A program made the position numbers and the translations under genes. From Terriglobales bacterium (GTDB taxonomy: Bacteria; Acidobacteriota; Terriglobia; Terriglobales; Acidobacteriaceae): DNA of 54,894 bases. The notes under the pieces are model-generated. The model was not told the origin of the DNA. It did not search any database and was given only the letters and a program-made list of their open reading frames with translations. This document shows positions 33,276 to 43,105 of this stretch, one piece after another (position 1 is the first letter of the stretch; each line of letters begins with the position of its first letter). The stretch covers positions 1 through 54,894 of the forward strand of contig JAATEV010000076.1 in assembly GCA_015655585.1 (NCBI GenBank), given 5' to 3'.

Positions 33276-34151
33276 ATGCATACAGATCGACAGCGTACAG
33301 ATCAACTGCATAGCTCTGATTGTCCTTCGCTTGAGCCGGTCCGCGAAATCACCGGCGTGTTAAACCATGAGGGAGAACTTGCGGCCGAGCCTCGTTACCA
33401 GAGGTACGTCTTCCATTCCACGTTTCTGCCCGATGACAGAAACATCACCGTATACGTGCCTCCGCAATATACAGAGGAGCGCAAACGGAGCTTTCCCGTC
33501 TTTTATCTGCACGATGGCCAGAACCTCTTCGACGGACGAACCTCCTACATTCCAGGCGAGACGTGGAAGGCGCACACAACGGCAGACCAGCTGGCTCGCG
33601 CGGGGCTGATCGAGCCGGTGATTCTGGTTGGGATTGCAAACACAGGGGTTCGACGCGTCGATGAGTACACGCCGACGCGCGACGCGCGGCATGGCGGCGG
33701 CGAGGGCGAGCGCTACGGGCGTCTGCTGGTGGAGGAGCTGAAGCCGCTGATCGATCTCCGTTACCACACGCTGGCCGGGCCGGAGAACACTGCGGTGGGA
33801 GGCTCGTCGCTCGGCGGGCTGATCTCGCTATGGCTGGGGTGGCAATATCCGAGGGTCTTTGGGAAGCTGGCCGTAATGTCGCCTTCAATCTGGTGGGATG
33901 GCGCGAGCGTGCTGCGTGTGGTGGATCGCGCAGGCGAGAGGCCGAAGTTGAAGATATGGCTGGATGTCGGCACCGCCGAGGGTGAGCGCAACGTGCAGGA
34001 GACCGATGCCCTGGAGCGGGCTCTGAAAAAGCGCGGATGGAGGCCGGGAGTAGACCTGGCCTATTGCAGGGCAGAGGGCGCCGAACACAACGAGCGGGCG
34101 TGGGCCGAGCGGTTCGGCGATGTGCTGCGCTTCCTGTTCCCTGCCCGCTGA
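33276..34151 (+). CDS. Putative esterase (alpha/beta-hydrolase, COG2819-like)
   Basis: 291 residues from ATG 33276; the frame extends to ATG 33231, but that start is only 23 bp from the divergent gene and leaves no promoter room. An N-terminal beta region (YQRYVFHSTFLPDDRNITVYVPP) precedes FPVFYLHDGQNLFD and the intact nucleophile elbow AVGGSSLGGLIS. LKIWLDVGTAEGERN supplies the likely acid and AEHNERAWAERF the histidine. It resembles enterochelin-esterase-like hydrolases. Divergent from, and probably functionally linked with, the pseudo-esterase and ATP-grasp genes. Confidence 0.83.
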   Translation: MHTDRQRTDQLHSSDCPSLEPVREITGVLNHEGELAAEPRYQRYVFHSTFLPDDRNITVYVPPQYTEERKRSFPVFYLHDGQNLFDGRTSYIPGETWKAHTTADQLARAGLIEPVILVGIANTGVRRVDEYTPTRDARHGGGEGERYGRLLVEELKPLIDLRYHTLAGPENTAVGGSSLGGLISLWLGWQYPRVFGKLAVMSPSIWWDGASVLRVVDRAGERPKLKIWLDVGTAEGERNVQETDALERALKKRGWRPGVDLAYCRAEGAEHNERAWAERFGDVLRFLFPAR

Positions 34152-34301
34152 AGCTTTTTCCGGGCAATTTGCGTTGCGAAAAGCTCCATTTTCGGCCATA
34201 CTTAGGTGTTGGGTTGTGTATATCCGGCTCCTGTCCGGAGAGCATACTGGCAGTGTTTGTCATGTTGCCCAAAATAAAAAAATGTTCTGAAAGGCATTGC
34301 C

Positions 34302-34562
34302 GTGTTAATGATTCGTTTGGCGCGTGTTGGAGCGCGCAAGCAGCCCCACTACCGCATCGTTGTTATCGAAAAGGACCGCGCGCGCAACGGACGTTCGGTT
34401 GAAGTGGTAGGCACCTACAATCCCCGTACCAATCCCGCCACCGTCGAGTTGAAGCGTGAGCGCATCGACTACTGGACGAAGAACGGCGCCCAGCTCTCCG
34501 AGCGTGTCGGAAAACTGCTGGCTCAGGCGCCTGCTGCGCCGGAGACCGTCGCCGCTGCCTAA
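34302..34562 (+). CDS. rpsP: 30S ribosomal protein S16
   Basis: 86 residues: MIRLARVGARKQPHYRIVV and RARNGRSVEVVGTYNPRTN are diagnostic. I favour GTG 34302 (giving MLMIRLAR) because AAAGG lies seven bases upstream; ATG 34308 is the alternative. First gene of the classical rpsP - khpA - rimM - trmD - rplS cluster. S16 is needed for 30S assembly. ffh, often upstream, is absent here. Confidence 0.96.
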   Translation: MLMIRLARVGARKQPHYRIVVIEKDRARNGRSVEVVGTYNPRTNPATVELKRERIDYWTKNGAQLSERVGKLLAQAPAAPETVAAA

Positions 34563-34575
34563 AGTCACATTCCGC

Positions 34576-34613
34576 GCACTCTTTGGGAACATTTTGTGGT
34601 GCCCAAAGAGTGC
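34576..34613. promoter_or_regulatory. Inverted repeat between rpsP and khpA
   Basis: Perfect 12-bp arms GCACTCTTTGGG (34576-34587) and CCCAAAGAGTGC (34602-34613) with a 14-base loop, starting 13 bp after the rpsP stop. No T-tract follows directly. It could be an attenuator, an RNA-processing site or a leader structure dividing rpsP from the 284-bp gap before khpA. Confidence 0.55.
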
Positions 34614-34846
34614 TAATGTTATTGGTTCTCTGTTGGTCTCGCTTTGTATTGCTTCACGTAGACTCTTGGTATTGCTTTGACAACCGATTGGAAAAGCAAA
34701 GTGGGAACACAGAGGACAATCTGTATAACCACGAATCGGCGTCCTGCTCGTTTTGGCTTGGTACTGGAAGATCCCGCAACAGACGGGACAAAAGACTGAG
34801 CATGAGCATTTCGTCGAAAACTCCCGGATCTTTAGAGGTATATGCG

Positions 34847-35146
34847 ATGACTCAGCCCATGCCAGTTGCTGCAGAAGATGATTCTGCGAAAAATATGATC
34901 GACCTGATAGCGGAGATGGCTCGCGCTCTGGTAGATACACCGGACAGCGTGACAGTAGAAGCGCTGAAGGACGGAGATGGAACCGTGCTTCGGCTGCGTG
35001 TCGCTCCAGGCGATGTTGGTAAAGTAATTGGGAAACAGGGACGAACAGCGCGTTCGATCCGGACGATCCTGAGCGCCGCCAGCATGAAGGTGAAACACCG
35101 CTACTCGCTGGACATCGTGGAAGAGACGCAATCGCCGCAGGAATAA
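34847..35146 (+). CDS. khpA: KH-domain RNA-binding protein KhpA
   Basis: 99 residues from ATG 34847, preceded by AGAGG with eight bases spacing; upstream in-frame ATGs lack similarity. The single KH domain has the GxxG loop in GKVIGKQGRTARSIRTIL, following DSVTVEALKDGDGTVLRLRV. KhpA binds RNA (with KhpB/Jag in Firmicutes) and regularly sits between rpsP and rimM. No second KH protein is in the window. The N-terminal 25 residues are a variable acidic segment. Confidence 0.92.
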   Translation: MTQPMPVAAEDDSAKNMIDLIAEMARALVDTPDSVTVEALKDGDGTVLRLRVAPGDVGKVIGKQGRTARSIRTILSAASMKVKHRYSLDIVEETQSPQE

Positions 35147-35210
35147 GTTTCAGAAGCAGTTCCCTGCATAACACCGTAGCGCTTTCCTTTCGTTCGATGC
35201 TCCGCCCCCT

Positions 35211-35801
35211 ATGATGAAGAGCTCAACTGCATGGATCGTGCTGGCGCATCTGCTGCGGCCTCAGGGCCGCAAGGGTGAGTTGTTGGCAGAATTGCTGACC
35301 GATTTCCCGGAACGCTTCCAGGAACACCCCCGCGTGTTTCTCGCCGCACCAGGCTTCGAAGGCCCGGAGGACGAGGCACGCTCCATCGAGGTGGAGAACC
35401 ACTGGCTCCCGGTCGGCCGCAACGAGGGCCGCATCGTGCTCCAGTTCGTGGGCATCGACTCTATCTCCGCCGCGGAGTCCATTGCGGGGATGGAGGTGAT
35501 CGTACCCGAAGAGGAGCGCGCCGCGCTCGACGCAGATTCGGTGTACATCAGCGACCTGATCGGCTGCACGGTCTACGACCGCGAGGCCGCCGTCGGGGTC
35601 ATTGAGGACGTTCAGTTCCCTACTACTCCCGACGGAGCGCGGCGTCTGGAAGAGGCCGCACCTCTGCTGGAGGTGCGTTCGACCGAAGGTGACGAGATTC
35701 TGATTCCCTTTGCGAAGGCTTTTCTGGTTACTATCGATACCACCGCAAAGCGCGTCGAGATGACGCTGCCGCCGGGTCTGGTGGACGTCAATCGCTCCTA
35801 G
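35211..35801 (+). CDS. rimM: 16S rRNA processing protein RimM
   Basis: 196 residues. N-terminal RimM beta-barrel: [20 protein letters not shown] and [21 protein letters not shown]; the PRC-barrel follows with [32 protein letters not shown]. It matures the 3' domain of 16S rRNA and binds S19. Ends with [11 protein letters not shown], which is typical. It sits between khpA and trmD as in most bacteria. Confidence 0.95.
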   Translation: MMKSSTAWIVLAHLLRPQGRKGELLAELLTDFPERFQEHPRVFLAAPGFEGPEDEARSIEVENHWLPVGRNEGRIVLQFVGIDSISAAESIAGMEVIVPEEERAALDADSVYISDLIGCTVYDREAAVGVIEDVQFPTTPDGARRLEEAAPLLEVRSTEGDEILIPFAKAFLVTIDTTAKRVEMTLPPGLVDVNRS

Positions 35802-35881
35802 ACACGGCAGTAGCCCGGCACGCCTCCAGTGATATGGTCGATTCTGAAACTGCTGAAAGAAATTTTCCCGATAGACCATCT

Positions 35882-36703
35882 ATGCGCTTCGATATCATCA
35901 CAATTTTCCCCGGGCTCTTCACCGGTCCATTCGACTATGGGATTCTGAAGCGCGCACGTACCACCGGCCTGGTCGAGATCGGCCTGCACGATCTGCGCGA
36001 CTTCACGCACGACCGGCACCGCACCGTCGACGACCGCCCCTTTGGCGGAGGCGAGGGCATGGTGCTGAAGCCGCAGCCGATCTACGACGCGGTGCAGTCG
36101 CTGGACCTGGCCCCGAAGGCGGAGCGGCAGCGCAAGAAGGAGACGGTCATCCTGCTCTCGGCGCAGGGCCAGCCCTTCACCCAGCAGGTAGCGCAGGAAC
36201 TGGCCGCGACCGAGCGCGTCGTCATCCTCTGCGGCCGCTACGAGGGCGTGGACGAGCGCGTGAACGAGATGCTCTGCGACCGCGAGCTCTCCATCGGCGA
36301 CTACGTTCTTTCGGGCGGCGAGCTGGCTGCGGCGGTGATCGTGGATGCGGTGGTGCGGCTGCTGCCGGGCGCACTGGGCAACCCGGACTCCTCGCGCTAT
36401 GAGAGCTTCGGCGCGGAAGACTCCCCGGCAGACGATAAAGGGGATGGGCCTCCGCGCTCGACCTACGGCTCCGGCGGTCTGCTCGACTACCCGCACTACA
36501 CGCGGCCGGCAGACTTTATGGGAATGCTCGTGCCCGAGGCGCTGGCAGGCGGAGACCACGAGGCGGTGCGCCGCTGGCGGCGTCGCATGGCGCTCGAAAA
36601 GACGCTCAGGAACCGTCCTGACCTGCTCGAAAAGATCGATCTGGCCGACGAGGACCGAGAGATACTGGAAGAGCTGCGCGAGCAGGGCGAAACGGAGTCA
36701 TAG
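35882..36703 (+). CDS. trmD: tRNA (guanine-N1)-methyltransferase
   Basis: Makes m1G37 in tRNA to prevent frameshifting. 273 residues from ATG 35882 ([13 protein letters not shown]), the family's usual start; an in-frame ATG at 35834 adds 16 unconserved residues. The SPOUT trefoil-knot motifs are [13 protein letters not shown] and [19 protein letters not shown]; the substrate loop is [14 protein letters not shown] short insertion ([15 protein letters not shown]) lies before [15 protein letters not shown]. Part of the rpsP cluster. Confidence 0.95.
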   Translation: MRFDIITIFPGLFTGPFDYGILKRARTTGLVEIGLHDLRDFTHDRHRTVDDRPFGGGEGMVLKPQPIYDAVQSLDLAPKAERQRKKETVILLSAQGQPFTQQVAQELAATERVVILCGRYEGVDERVNEMLCDRELSIGDYVLSGGELAAAVIVDAVVRLLPGALGNPDSSRYESFGAEDSPADDKGDGPPRSTYGSGGLLDYPHYTRPADFMGMLVPEALAGGDHEAVRRWRRRMALEKTLRNRPDLLEKIDLADEDREILEELREQGETES

Positions 36704-36801
36704 GCCGTCCGAAACGCCGCATTTTCTGTGCATTTAAACCGCGGAAGACCTCGATTTCGTGTACACTGGAAGACGAGTTCAACACATAGGAAAGTTGTGT
36801 C

Positions 36802-37158
36802 ATGTCCATTCATCCGATAATGCAGAAGCTGGCCGCCAAGTTCGAGCGGACCGATTTACCGAAGTTCGCCCCCGGCGATACGATTCGTGTTCAAGTGAAG
36901 ATCAAGGAAGGCGAGAAAGAGCGTCTGCAGGCCTTTGAGGGCATGGTGATTGCCACGCGCAAGGGCGCGCAGGGATCGTTCACCGTCCGCAAGATGAGCT
37001 TCGGACAGGGCGTCGAGCGCATCTTCCCCTACAACTCCAAGGTCGTCGACAAGGTGGAGAAGATTCGCTCTTACCAGGTTCGTCGCGCGAAGCTCTTCTA
37101 CCTGCGTGGTCTGCGCGGCAAGGCCGCCCGTCTGCGCGAGGTCGAGCGCGCCAAGTAG
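36802..37158 (+). CDS. rplS: 50S ribosomal protein L19
   Basis: 118 residues: [34 protein letters not shown] and [17 protein letters not shown] are diagnostic of L19, which lies at the 30S-50S interface. AGGAAAG precedes the start. The gene is followed by a GC-rich hairpin before rnhB. Confidence 0.97.
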   Translation: MSIHPIMQKLAAKFERTDLPKFAPGDTIRVQVKIKEGEKERLQAFEGMVIATRKGAQGSFTVRKMSFGQGVERIFPYNSKVVDKVEKIRSYQVRRAKLFYLRGLRGKAARLREVERAK

Positions 37159-37181
37159 TTATATTCGTACTGCGTTTTCCA

Positions 37182-37209
37182 CGAGACCACGGCTGCGGCC
37201 GTGGTCTCG
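37182..37209. terminator. Terminator-like hairpin between rplS and rnhB
   Basis: Perfect 12-bp stem CGAGACCACGGC / GCCGTGGTCTCG with loop TGCG, followed by TCTTG rather than a long T-run. Probably a partial terminator ending the ribosomal part of the operon. Confidence 0.65.
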
Positions 37210-37243
37210 TCTTGTGCGCTGGTTATACACTCGTGGTGAAGAG

Positions 37244-38014
37244 ATGGCCACGATTCCCTCCACACGTGCTCCGCGTACAAGAACCGCGGCAACCACGAAA
37301 CAACGCATGTTGAAGCAGCTTGTGTGCAGCGACGCGCCCGAGCAGGCGCTGCGTTATCGCGGCTTCCAGCAGATCGCGGGCGTCGATGAGGTGGGTCGCG
37401 GGGCGCTATTCGGCCCTGTGGTGGCCGCCGCGGTGATCCTGCCCGAGCGCATGGACGCACTGGCCCAGGCCGGGCTCAAAGATTCGAAACAGCTTCTGCA
37501 ATCCGAGCGCGAAACGCTCGACGGGATGGTCCGGTCGATGGCGTTGTCCGTCTGCGTCGTCGAGATCGATGCCGCCACCATCGACCGCGTGAATATCTAC
37601 CAGGCCACGCGTTTGGCGATGCTCGCCGCAGTCGAAGGGCTGAAGATCGCACCCGACCATCTGCTGATTGACGCCATGCGGATCGATCATCCATGCAGAC
37701 AGACGAAGCTGATCTACGGCGACTCGTTGAGCCTGTCGATCGCCGCCGCCTCGGTCGTGGCGAAGGTCTACCGCGATGCGCGGATGTGCGAGCTGGACGC
37801 GGTGCATCCCGGCTACGGACTGGCCTCACACAAGGGCTATGGAACGCCGCAGCATCGCCGGGCGCTGGCGCAGCTTGGCCCCACGGAGCTGCATCGTAAA
37901 ACCTTCGCGCCGGTGCGTGCAGCGGCGATGCAGGACCGGGAAGCTCTGCTCTTTGAACACGCCGAGCTGGAAGAAGAACATCGAGAAGAAGAAAATCTGG
38001 AGGATAGCCTTTGA
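37244..38014 (+). CDS. rnhB: Ribonuclease HII
   Basis: Removes RNA from RNA-DNA hybrids and single ribonucleotides from DNA. 256 residues from ATG 37244 with GTGAAGAG upstream. Motifs: AGVDEVGRGALFGPVVAAA (catalytic D and E), LKDSKQL, LLIDAMRID (third aspartate) and SVVAKVYRDARM (fourth). The first 45 residues and the Glu-rich C-terminal tail (EELEEEHREEENLED) are extensions beyond the core. It overlaps the PIG-L gene by four bases. Confidence 0.94.
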   Translation: MATIPSTRAPRTRTAATTKQRMLKQLVCSDAPEQALRYRGFQQIAGVDEVGRGALFGPVVAAAVILPERMDALAQAGLKDSKQLLQSERETLDGMVRSMALSVCVVEIDAATIDRVNIYQATRLAMLAAVEGLKIAPDHLLIDAMRIDHPCRQTKLIYGDSLSLSIAAASVVAKVYRDARMCELDAVHPGYGLASHKGYGTPQHRRALAQLGPTELHRKTFAPVRAAAMQDREALLFEHAELEEEHREEENLEDSL

Positions 38015-38745
38015 GTCTGAAGCTGATGTGTGTCGTAGCCCATCCGGATGACGAGTGCTTCGCCTTTGGCGGCGCGCTTCTGCTGGCGGCGGACCGTGGA
38101 ATCGAGACGTACATTCTCTGCCTCACCGACGGCCAGGCGGCCACGCATCGCGGCGACGCCGCATCCGGCGACGCGCTGGGCGCAATGCGCCGCGCCGAGT
38201 TCGCCGCCTCCTGCGAAGTACTGGGCGCAGCCAAACACGAATTGATGGACTATCAGGACGCGCAGTTGGAGTTCGTCGACTTCTCCGAGGCCGCCGGGCG
38301 GCTGGTCGAAAAGATCCGCAGCTACAAACCCGACGTAGTGCTCACCTGGGCGGGCGATGGCGGCCTGAACACGCATCCCGACCACATGATGGTCTCCACG
38401 CTGACGACCTCAGCCTTCCACTGGGCGGGGCGAGCGAAGCGCTATCCCGAGGCTGGCGAAGCTTATGCGGCGCAGCGGCTCTATCACCTCAGCACGAACT
38501 TCTTCATGCCCGACCGTCAGGCTCCCATGCCGATGCCGTGGTCGGTACGGCTCGACGTCAGCGCGGTCCGCGAGCGCAAGGCCGAAGCCTTCCGCCAGCA
38601 CATCTCACAGGCTCCCCTGATGGAGAGGACCAGGGGCATCTTCGAGGAGCACGGTGCAGAGGAGTTCTATACTCTGGTCGCGGCCGCCGATCCCCAGCCC
38701 TGCCGCATGACCAGCGACCTCTTCGAAGGACTCCAGACATCATGA
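38011..38745 (+). CDS. PIG-L/LmbE-type deacetylase
   Basis: 244 residues from TTG 38011, whose TTGA overlaps the rnhB stop and has GGAGG upstream. The zinc site is read from VVAHPDDECFAFGG (AHPDD) and NTHPDHMMVS (HPDH). Family members de-N-acetylate GlcNAc-conjugates, for example in bacillithiol (BshB) or mycothiol synthesis. Acidobacteria have been linked with bacillithiol-type thiols, so a BshB-like role is possible but bshA and bshC are not in the window. Coupled to pdxH downstream. Confidence 0.88.
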   Translation: MSLKLMCVVAHPDDECFAFGGALLLAADRGIETYILCLTDGQAATHRGDAASGDALGAMRRAEFAASCEVLGAAKHELMDYQDAQLEFVDFSEAAGRLVEKIRSYKPDVVLTWAGDGGLNTHPDHMMVSTLTTSAFHWAGRAKRYPEAGEAYAAQRLYHLSTNFFMPDRQAPMPMPWSVRLDVSAVRERKAEAFRQHISQAPLMERTRGIFEEHGAEEFYTLVAAADPQPCRMTSDLFEGLQTS

Positions 38746-39338
38746 TCGAACCAGACCAGAGTACGGACGCCGATCCCATCGTGATCTTCCACTCGTGGAT
38801 GCAGGCCGCCGAGTCTGCCGAGCCGAACGATGCCAACGCCGTTGCGCTGGCCACCGCAACCCGCGATGGAGCCCCAAGCGTCCGCATCGTGCTGATGAAG
38901 CGCGCCGACGAGCACGGCTTCGCCTTCTACACCAACGCCGAGAGCCAGAAGGGCGAGGAGTTAGCAGAGAATCCACGAGCGGCGATGTGCTTTCACTGGA
39001 AGTCGCTGCGGCGGCAGGTGCGCATCTCGGGCGCGGTCGCGCCGCTGCCGGACGAAGACGCCGACGCGTACTTTCACAGCCGTTCCCGCTTGAGCCAGTT
39101 AGGCGCGGCGGCCTCGGAGCAGAGCCGAGTGCTCGCCAGCCGCGAGGCCCTGGATGCCCGTGTGTGCGAGATGGAGCAGAGGTTCCCCGGCGAGGTTCCC
39201 CGGCCTGCATACTGGAAGGGCTACCTGCTACAGCCCGAGCGGATTGAGTTCTGGCACGACGGCGCGGGACGCCTACACGACCGCTTCCTCTTCTTGAAGC
39301 AGGAGAGTGGCTGGCGTGTGGAGCGACTCTTCCCATAA
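38742..39338 (+). CDS. pdxH: Pyridoxamine 5'-phosphate oxidase
   Basis: FMN enzyme oxidising pyridoxine/pyridoxamine phosphate to pyridoxal phosphate. 198 residues: VALATATRDGAPSVRIVLMK, FAFYTNAESQKGEEL, AMCFHWKSLRRQVRISG and the C-terminal PAYWKGYLLQPERIEFW with HDRFLF and WRVERLFP, all as in PdxH. The start ATG overlaps the deacetylase stop by four bases (ATGA). Last gene of the run that starts at rpsP. Confidence 0.95.
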   Translation: MIEPDQSTDADPIVIFHSWMQAAESAEPNDANAVALATATRDGAPSVRIVLMKRADEHGFAFYTNAESQKGEELAENPRAAMCFHWKSLRRQVRISGAVAPLPDEDADAYFHSRSRLSQLGAAASEQSRVLASREALDARVCEMEQRFPGEVPRPAYWKGYLLQPERIEFWHDGAGRLHDRFLFLKQESGWRVERLFP

Positions 39339-39348
39339 CTCTCGTGCG

Positions 39349-39924
39349 CTATGCCCTCCAGAGCTTCGGCAGCGCACCCTCTGCGCCGGTAACTGGGTCG
39401 GATGCGGGAAACTTCACCCTGCTCATGCGCTCGCGGACCTCCGGTGTCGGGGCAGTGCGGCAGATGTCCCATGCCTCGCCGGGAGGGTACGCCCCGATGA
39501 CGAGGAAGTCGTCCGAGGCCGAGATGCGGCAGTGCCCGGTGCCTGTAGGCAACACGGCAATATCGCCCGCGTGAACCGTAACGGCAGTGCCACCTTCGCC
39601 GCCCAGAACAAGATCGGCGTGGCCAGCGGCAAAGCCCAGAACCTCGTGCGCGGTGGAGTGATAGTGGTGAAACGTGTAGACTCCGTTGCGCCACTGCGGA
39701 GGCCAGCCGTTGGCGGCAAAGAGCCGCTCCATCGTCGACGCAAGATCTCCAGCCACGGGCAGCGCGTTGCGATAGAGCAGCACGGGCAGTACGTTGTTCG
39801 GCATCCAGCCATTGGGCTTCAGGTGAAGTTGCTCCGGCGCGTGCGGCTGCGGCGCAGACGTACCGGCCACCCCTGCGGCCACGATCCCTGCGGCGAACTG
39901 TCGGCGATTGATCTGCGCGGTCAT
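39349..39924 (-). CDS. Exported cupin-domain protein (Tat-type signal)
   Basis: 191 residues. The N-terminus [19 protein letters not shown] has the twin-arginine pattern. The cupin core is seen in [18 protein letters not shown] (metal-binding histidines and Glu) and [19 protein letters not shown]. Such cupins bind a metal and may act as dioxygenase, isomerase or sugar-binding proteins; the substrate is unknown. It lies 26 bp after the DUF1800 gene on the same strand and converges with pdxH. Confidence 0.85.
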   Translation of the reverse strand: MTAQINRRQFAAGIVAAGVAGTSAPQPHAPEQLHLKPNGWMPNNVLPVLLYRNALPVAGDLASTMERLFAANGWPPQWRNGVYTFHHYHSTAHEVLGFAAGHADLVLGGEGGTAVTVHAGDIAVLPTGTGHCRISASDDFLVIGAYPPGEAWDICRTAPTPEVRERMSRVKFPASDPVTGAEGALPKLWRA

Positions 39925-39950
39925 GGCTGGCGGAATCCCTCCATTGCAGA

Positions 39951-42065
39951 TTAGTGTAGCTGGAACTCCGGACTACCCATCACCAGAGCGGTAAGCAGGT
40001 TCAGCGTGTCCGTGCTGTTCGCAGCGGGCAGATCGGTCATCTGCTTGTGGATCAGCTCGTTGGTCTGAGCGGAAATATCCGATCCGACGAGAGCGGATTC
40101 GAGCACACCAAGAGCGATGTCAGGCCCGGCAGGATTCGCGTTCGCCCTAGGCTCTGCCGAGGTCGTCAGAATCGCCTCGGAGTACCTGGGCTTCACCGGA
40201 TTCGCTGCAACGGTAGAGCTGGCCGTCTGCGACATCAACCCCAGCGCGAGGACACGCGCTGCGTCGAACTTCTGATTCGCGAACTTGCCTCCTGTAAGCG
40301 AATAGGCAAAGTTGAGACGATCCACCAGAGCACCGGAGTTCATCCACTGGTCGGCGGTGATGGAGTAGCCGGTGGGCGGAAGCGCGTAGTACGGCGGCAT
40401 CCCCATCGTCTTGAGCGTGTTCACCAGTGCGCCGGGATTTACCGGATCGGTAGCTGTAGTGCGAAAGGCCGAGGCAAGGAACTCGGTCGGCGTCTTGACC
40501 TTGTTGCGGAAGTACCTAGTCGAATTGAACGCCGGCGACTGCACCAGCGTGTGGAGAACCGCTTTGATATCGCCGTCGGTGGAGAGATAAACGGACGCCA
40601 TGCGATCGACCAGCGCAGCCGGAGGATCGTCGGCCACAAAGCGCTGCGCTAATTTGTAACTTATAAAATTCGCGGTCTTCGGACTCGCCGCGAGCAGTGT
40701 AAGCGCGGCAATTCCCTGCTTCATACTCTCGGAAGTAACGGGGGCTGGCGGCGAGGCAACCGGATGCTGTGTGCTGCCGATCTCCCCGTTTTCTCCTAAT
40801 GTGTAACCGAACCAGATCTTTGTTCCGGGCTCGTGACGGCGAGGATCAAAGACAAAGGCCCCACCGAAGTTTGGCTGATCGACGGTCCAGCCTGTGAGGA
40901 TGGCGGAGAGTGCGGTCACGTCGGCCTGAGTATACCCACCGTTGACTCCGACAGTGTGGAGTTCCATCACCTCCCTGCCGTAGTTCTCGTTGAGGCCGCG
41001 ATTGCCGCGTTTGGAGCGGGGATTGTGAGGATTCACACCATTAGCAAGAGAGTCGGGGCCGATGGACTGCCAGTTATCGAGGTAGACCATCATGGCAGGG
41101 CTGGTGGCCGTAGCGATGAGGAGATCGCGGAACTTGCCGAGCGCGTGTTTGCGAATGACGTCTCGTTCATAGCTGGTCGTGTACCACTGGTCGGAGTCTT
41201 TGCCGATAAAGACGTTGAAGTGATTGAACCAGAAGTCGGTCATGACCTCCTGAAGCTGACGTTCAGAGAGAATCACGCGAAGAAGCTTCGCCTGCGAGAG
41301 CTCGCTGATGATCTGGTACGAAGAACCGACGTTGGCGGCCATGCCGTTGAAGAGTTCGCGCTCGCGTGGCGTGAACTGGCTAAGCAGAGTATTGCGCTGG
41401 TCTCCCGCAACGTAGCTGGTGAAGGTGATGCGGTCCGCAACGGGAAGCTGAAGCAGCGCGGCCATACGCTGATTCTTCGGCAAGGCAAAGAGGTCTCCGG
41501 CAACGCGAGCCGCAGTGGCCTGATCGGCCTTCTTCTGTTCGGCGAGTTCAGCGTCAGCAGGTTGCGCGACGGACGGTTGTCCATTCGCGTCGAGCTTCTT
41601 CTGCCCCGCCTCTTTCGTGAGCTTGTAGATCTGCACCTCATACATCGCGGCAAGCTGAAGATCGGCGGGCATGGGGCGCTTGCCGTCGACTATCTGTTGC
41701 ACGACGCCGCGGCTGGGGAAGATCGCAAGGGCGCGATCCGGCGAGAGATTCAGCGTGGGATAGTCGGCAAGTCTCTTATCCAGCGCAGCATCGGCAATAG
41801 AGTCAGGATTAAGTTGCTGCTCAAACCAGGCCTCGGGAGTCTGCGCGAGCACAGCCTCTACATCGCCGGGCCGAGGCCCAAAGGTGAAGCGGTTGAGCAT
41901 CTGCTGGGCTCGCTGACGCGGCGTAAGCGGAACAAGCTTTCCCTCCACAGACGGCTTCGCCGAAGCCGGAGCCTTCGGCTTCTTCGCAGTCCGATGGGGC
42001 GCGGTCTGCCCGCAAAGCGGAAGTGCAACAGCCAGAGCAAGGGATGCAACAAGAATCTTACGCAT
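39951..42065 (-). CDS. DUF1800 family protein
   Basis: 704 residues with a signal peptide ([19 protein letters not shown]). After a Lys/Pro-rich linker come [67 protein letters not shown] and [18 protein letters not shown], the conserved blocks of DUF1800 (COG5267). The family is common in Acidobacteriota and Planctomycetota, usually beside DUF1501; no DUF1501 gene is here. An inserted helical segment (about 170-215) is Ala/Gln/Lys-rich. Biochemical role unknown. Confidence 0.93.
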   Translation of the reverse strand: MRKILVASLALAVALPLCGQTAPHRTAKKPKAPASAKPSVEGKLVPLTPRQRAQQMLNRFTFGPRPGDVEAVLAQTPEAWFEQQLNPDSIADAALDKRLADYPTLNLSPDRALAIFPSRGVVQQIVDGKRPMPADLQLAAMYEVQIYKLTKEAGQKKLDANGQPSVAQPADAELAEQKKADQATAARVAGDLFALPKNQRMAALLQLPVADRITFTSYVAGDQRNTLLSQFTPRERELFNGMAANVGSSYQIISELSQAKLLRVILSERQLQEVMTDFWFNHFNVFIGKDSDQWYTTSYERDVIRKHALGKFRDLLIATATSPAMMVYLDNWQSIGPDSLANGVNPHNPRSKRGNRGLNENYGREVMELHTVGVNGGYTQADVTALSAILTGWTVDQPNFGGAFVFDPRRHEPGTKIWFGYTLGENGEIGSTQHPVASPPAPVTSESMKQGIAALTLLAASPKTANFISYKLAQRFVADDPPAALVDRMASVYLSTDGDIKAVLHTLVQSPAFNSTRYFRNKVKTPTEFLASAFRTTATDPVNPGALVNTLKTMGMPPYYALPPTGYSITADQWMNSGALVDRLNFAYSLTGGKFANQKFDAARVLALGLMSQTASSTVAANPVKPRYSEAILTTSAEPRANANPAGPDIALGVLESALVGSDISAQTNELIHKQMTDLPAANSTDTLNLLTALVMGSPEFQLH

Positions 42066-42272
42066 AGGCCGCCTCGTCTGGTTAGACAGAGGTTCGTGCA
42101 GCTTAGTTGCGCTCTCCGCTCAAAGTTACCACTCTTGCTTCCGCCATCATTGCACAAAGCTCTCAAAACAAGTTAGATAAGGAGAGACCTCGCGGAACAT
42201 CTTTTAGAGGAATATTTAATCTTTCCGTTTGGTTACGTTTTCTTCATTTCAGGAAAAGAGGTTGTCTCTCCG

Positions 42273-43094
42273 ATGAACAAGCAGGTCGCAGGAAAGCTTC
42301 TCACAGCCTCCCTGTTTTTCGCCGCAGCAATGCTCCCTCCACAGGCATCGGCACAGGATGCAACGCCAAAGCCTCCCGAGTTCGAGGTGGCATCCATCAA
42401 ACCTGCGCAGCCGGACCCACGTGGAGGTAGAGTCGGCTGGGTTGCGGATGGTTTTCAGGGAATCATCACGACAAAGAACCTGATGAGTATGGCGTATAGC
42501 ATCCGATCCACATATATCTTTGACGCACCGGGATGGACTGACTCCAGCTTATACAGCGTCAATGCAAAGATAGACGACACATCTCTTGACGCTCTCAAGA
42601 AGATGCCACCTAAAGAAGTGGGCAAACAGTACAACCTGATGGTGCAGTCTTTACTGCGGGATCGATTCAAATTACAGGTGCGGAAAGAGACAAAGGAATT
42701 GCCGGTCTATGCTCTGGTCATCGCCAAAGGAGGACCTAAATTTAAACCAAGCGCACCAGCGAAACCGGGCACCGATGGAAAGATACCGCCTGAGGAAGCG
42801 TCGGTGAATATAACCTTTGCCGGATCGATGCGGACGCTTATGTTCAGGCAGATGAGTATGGATGATCTGCCCGGCTATCTCATTGGCACCGACCGCAAAA
42901 TACTCAATGAGACAGGACTTCAAGGCAAATACGACTTTGATTTGCAGTTCCAGGAGGATACATCAGGCTCCGACAACAGCGGGCCTTCCCTCTTTACAGC
43001 GCTTCGGGAACAACTAGGCCTGAAGTTGGAGCCACGCAAAGGCCCAGTGGAAACGTTAGTAGTCGAGCATATAGAAAAGCCTTCAGAGAATTAG
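42273..43094 (+). CDS. TIGR03435 family soil-associated secreted protein
   Basis: 273 residues with a signal peptide (ending ASAQDATPKP). FEVASIKPAQPDPRGGRVGW, ITTKNLMSMAYSI, LYSVNAKIDD, MVQSLLRDRFKLQVRKETKELPVY (read in parts) and ILNETGLQGKYDFDLQF are the family blocks. TIGR03435 is strongly expanded in Acidobacteriota; function unknown. It stands alone, not beside the M56 peptidase/BlaI genes that often accompany it. The 207-bp upstream gap holds no other feature I can name. Confidence 0.93.
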   Translation: MNKQVAGKLLTASLFFAAAMLPPQASAQDATPKPPEFEVASIKPAQPDPRGGRVGWVADGFQGIITTKNLMSMAYSIRSTYIFDAPGWTDSSLYSVNAKIDDTSLDALKKMPPKEVGKQYNLMVQSLLRDRFKLQVRKETKELPVYALVIAKGGPKFKPSAPAKPGTDGKIPPEEASVNITFAGSMRTLMFRQMSMDDLPGYLIGTDRKILNETGLQGKYDFDLQFQEDTSGSDNSGPSLFTALREQLGLKLEPRKGPVETLVVEHIEKPSEN

Positions 43095-43105
43095 ACCATC
43101 GCTCT

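Noticed and set aside
34583..34846. Extension of KhpA upstream to give 187 residues
   Set aside because: The extra residues are Cys/Trp/Arg-rich and unlike any KH protein; ATG 34847 has a well-placed Shine-Dalgarno.
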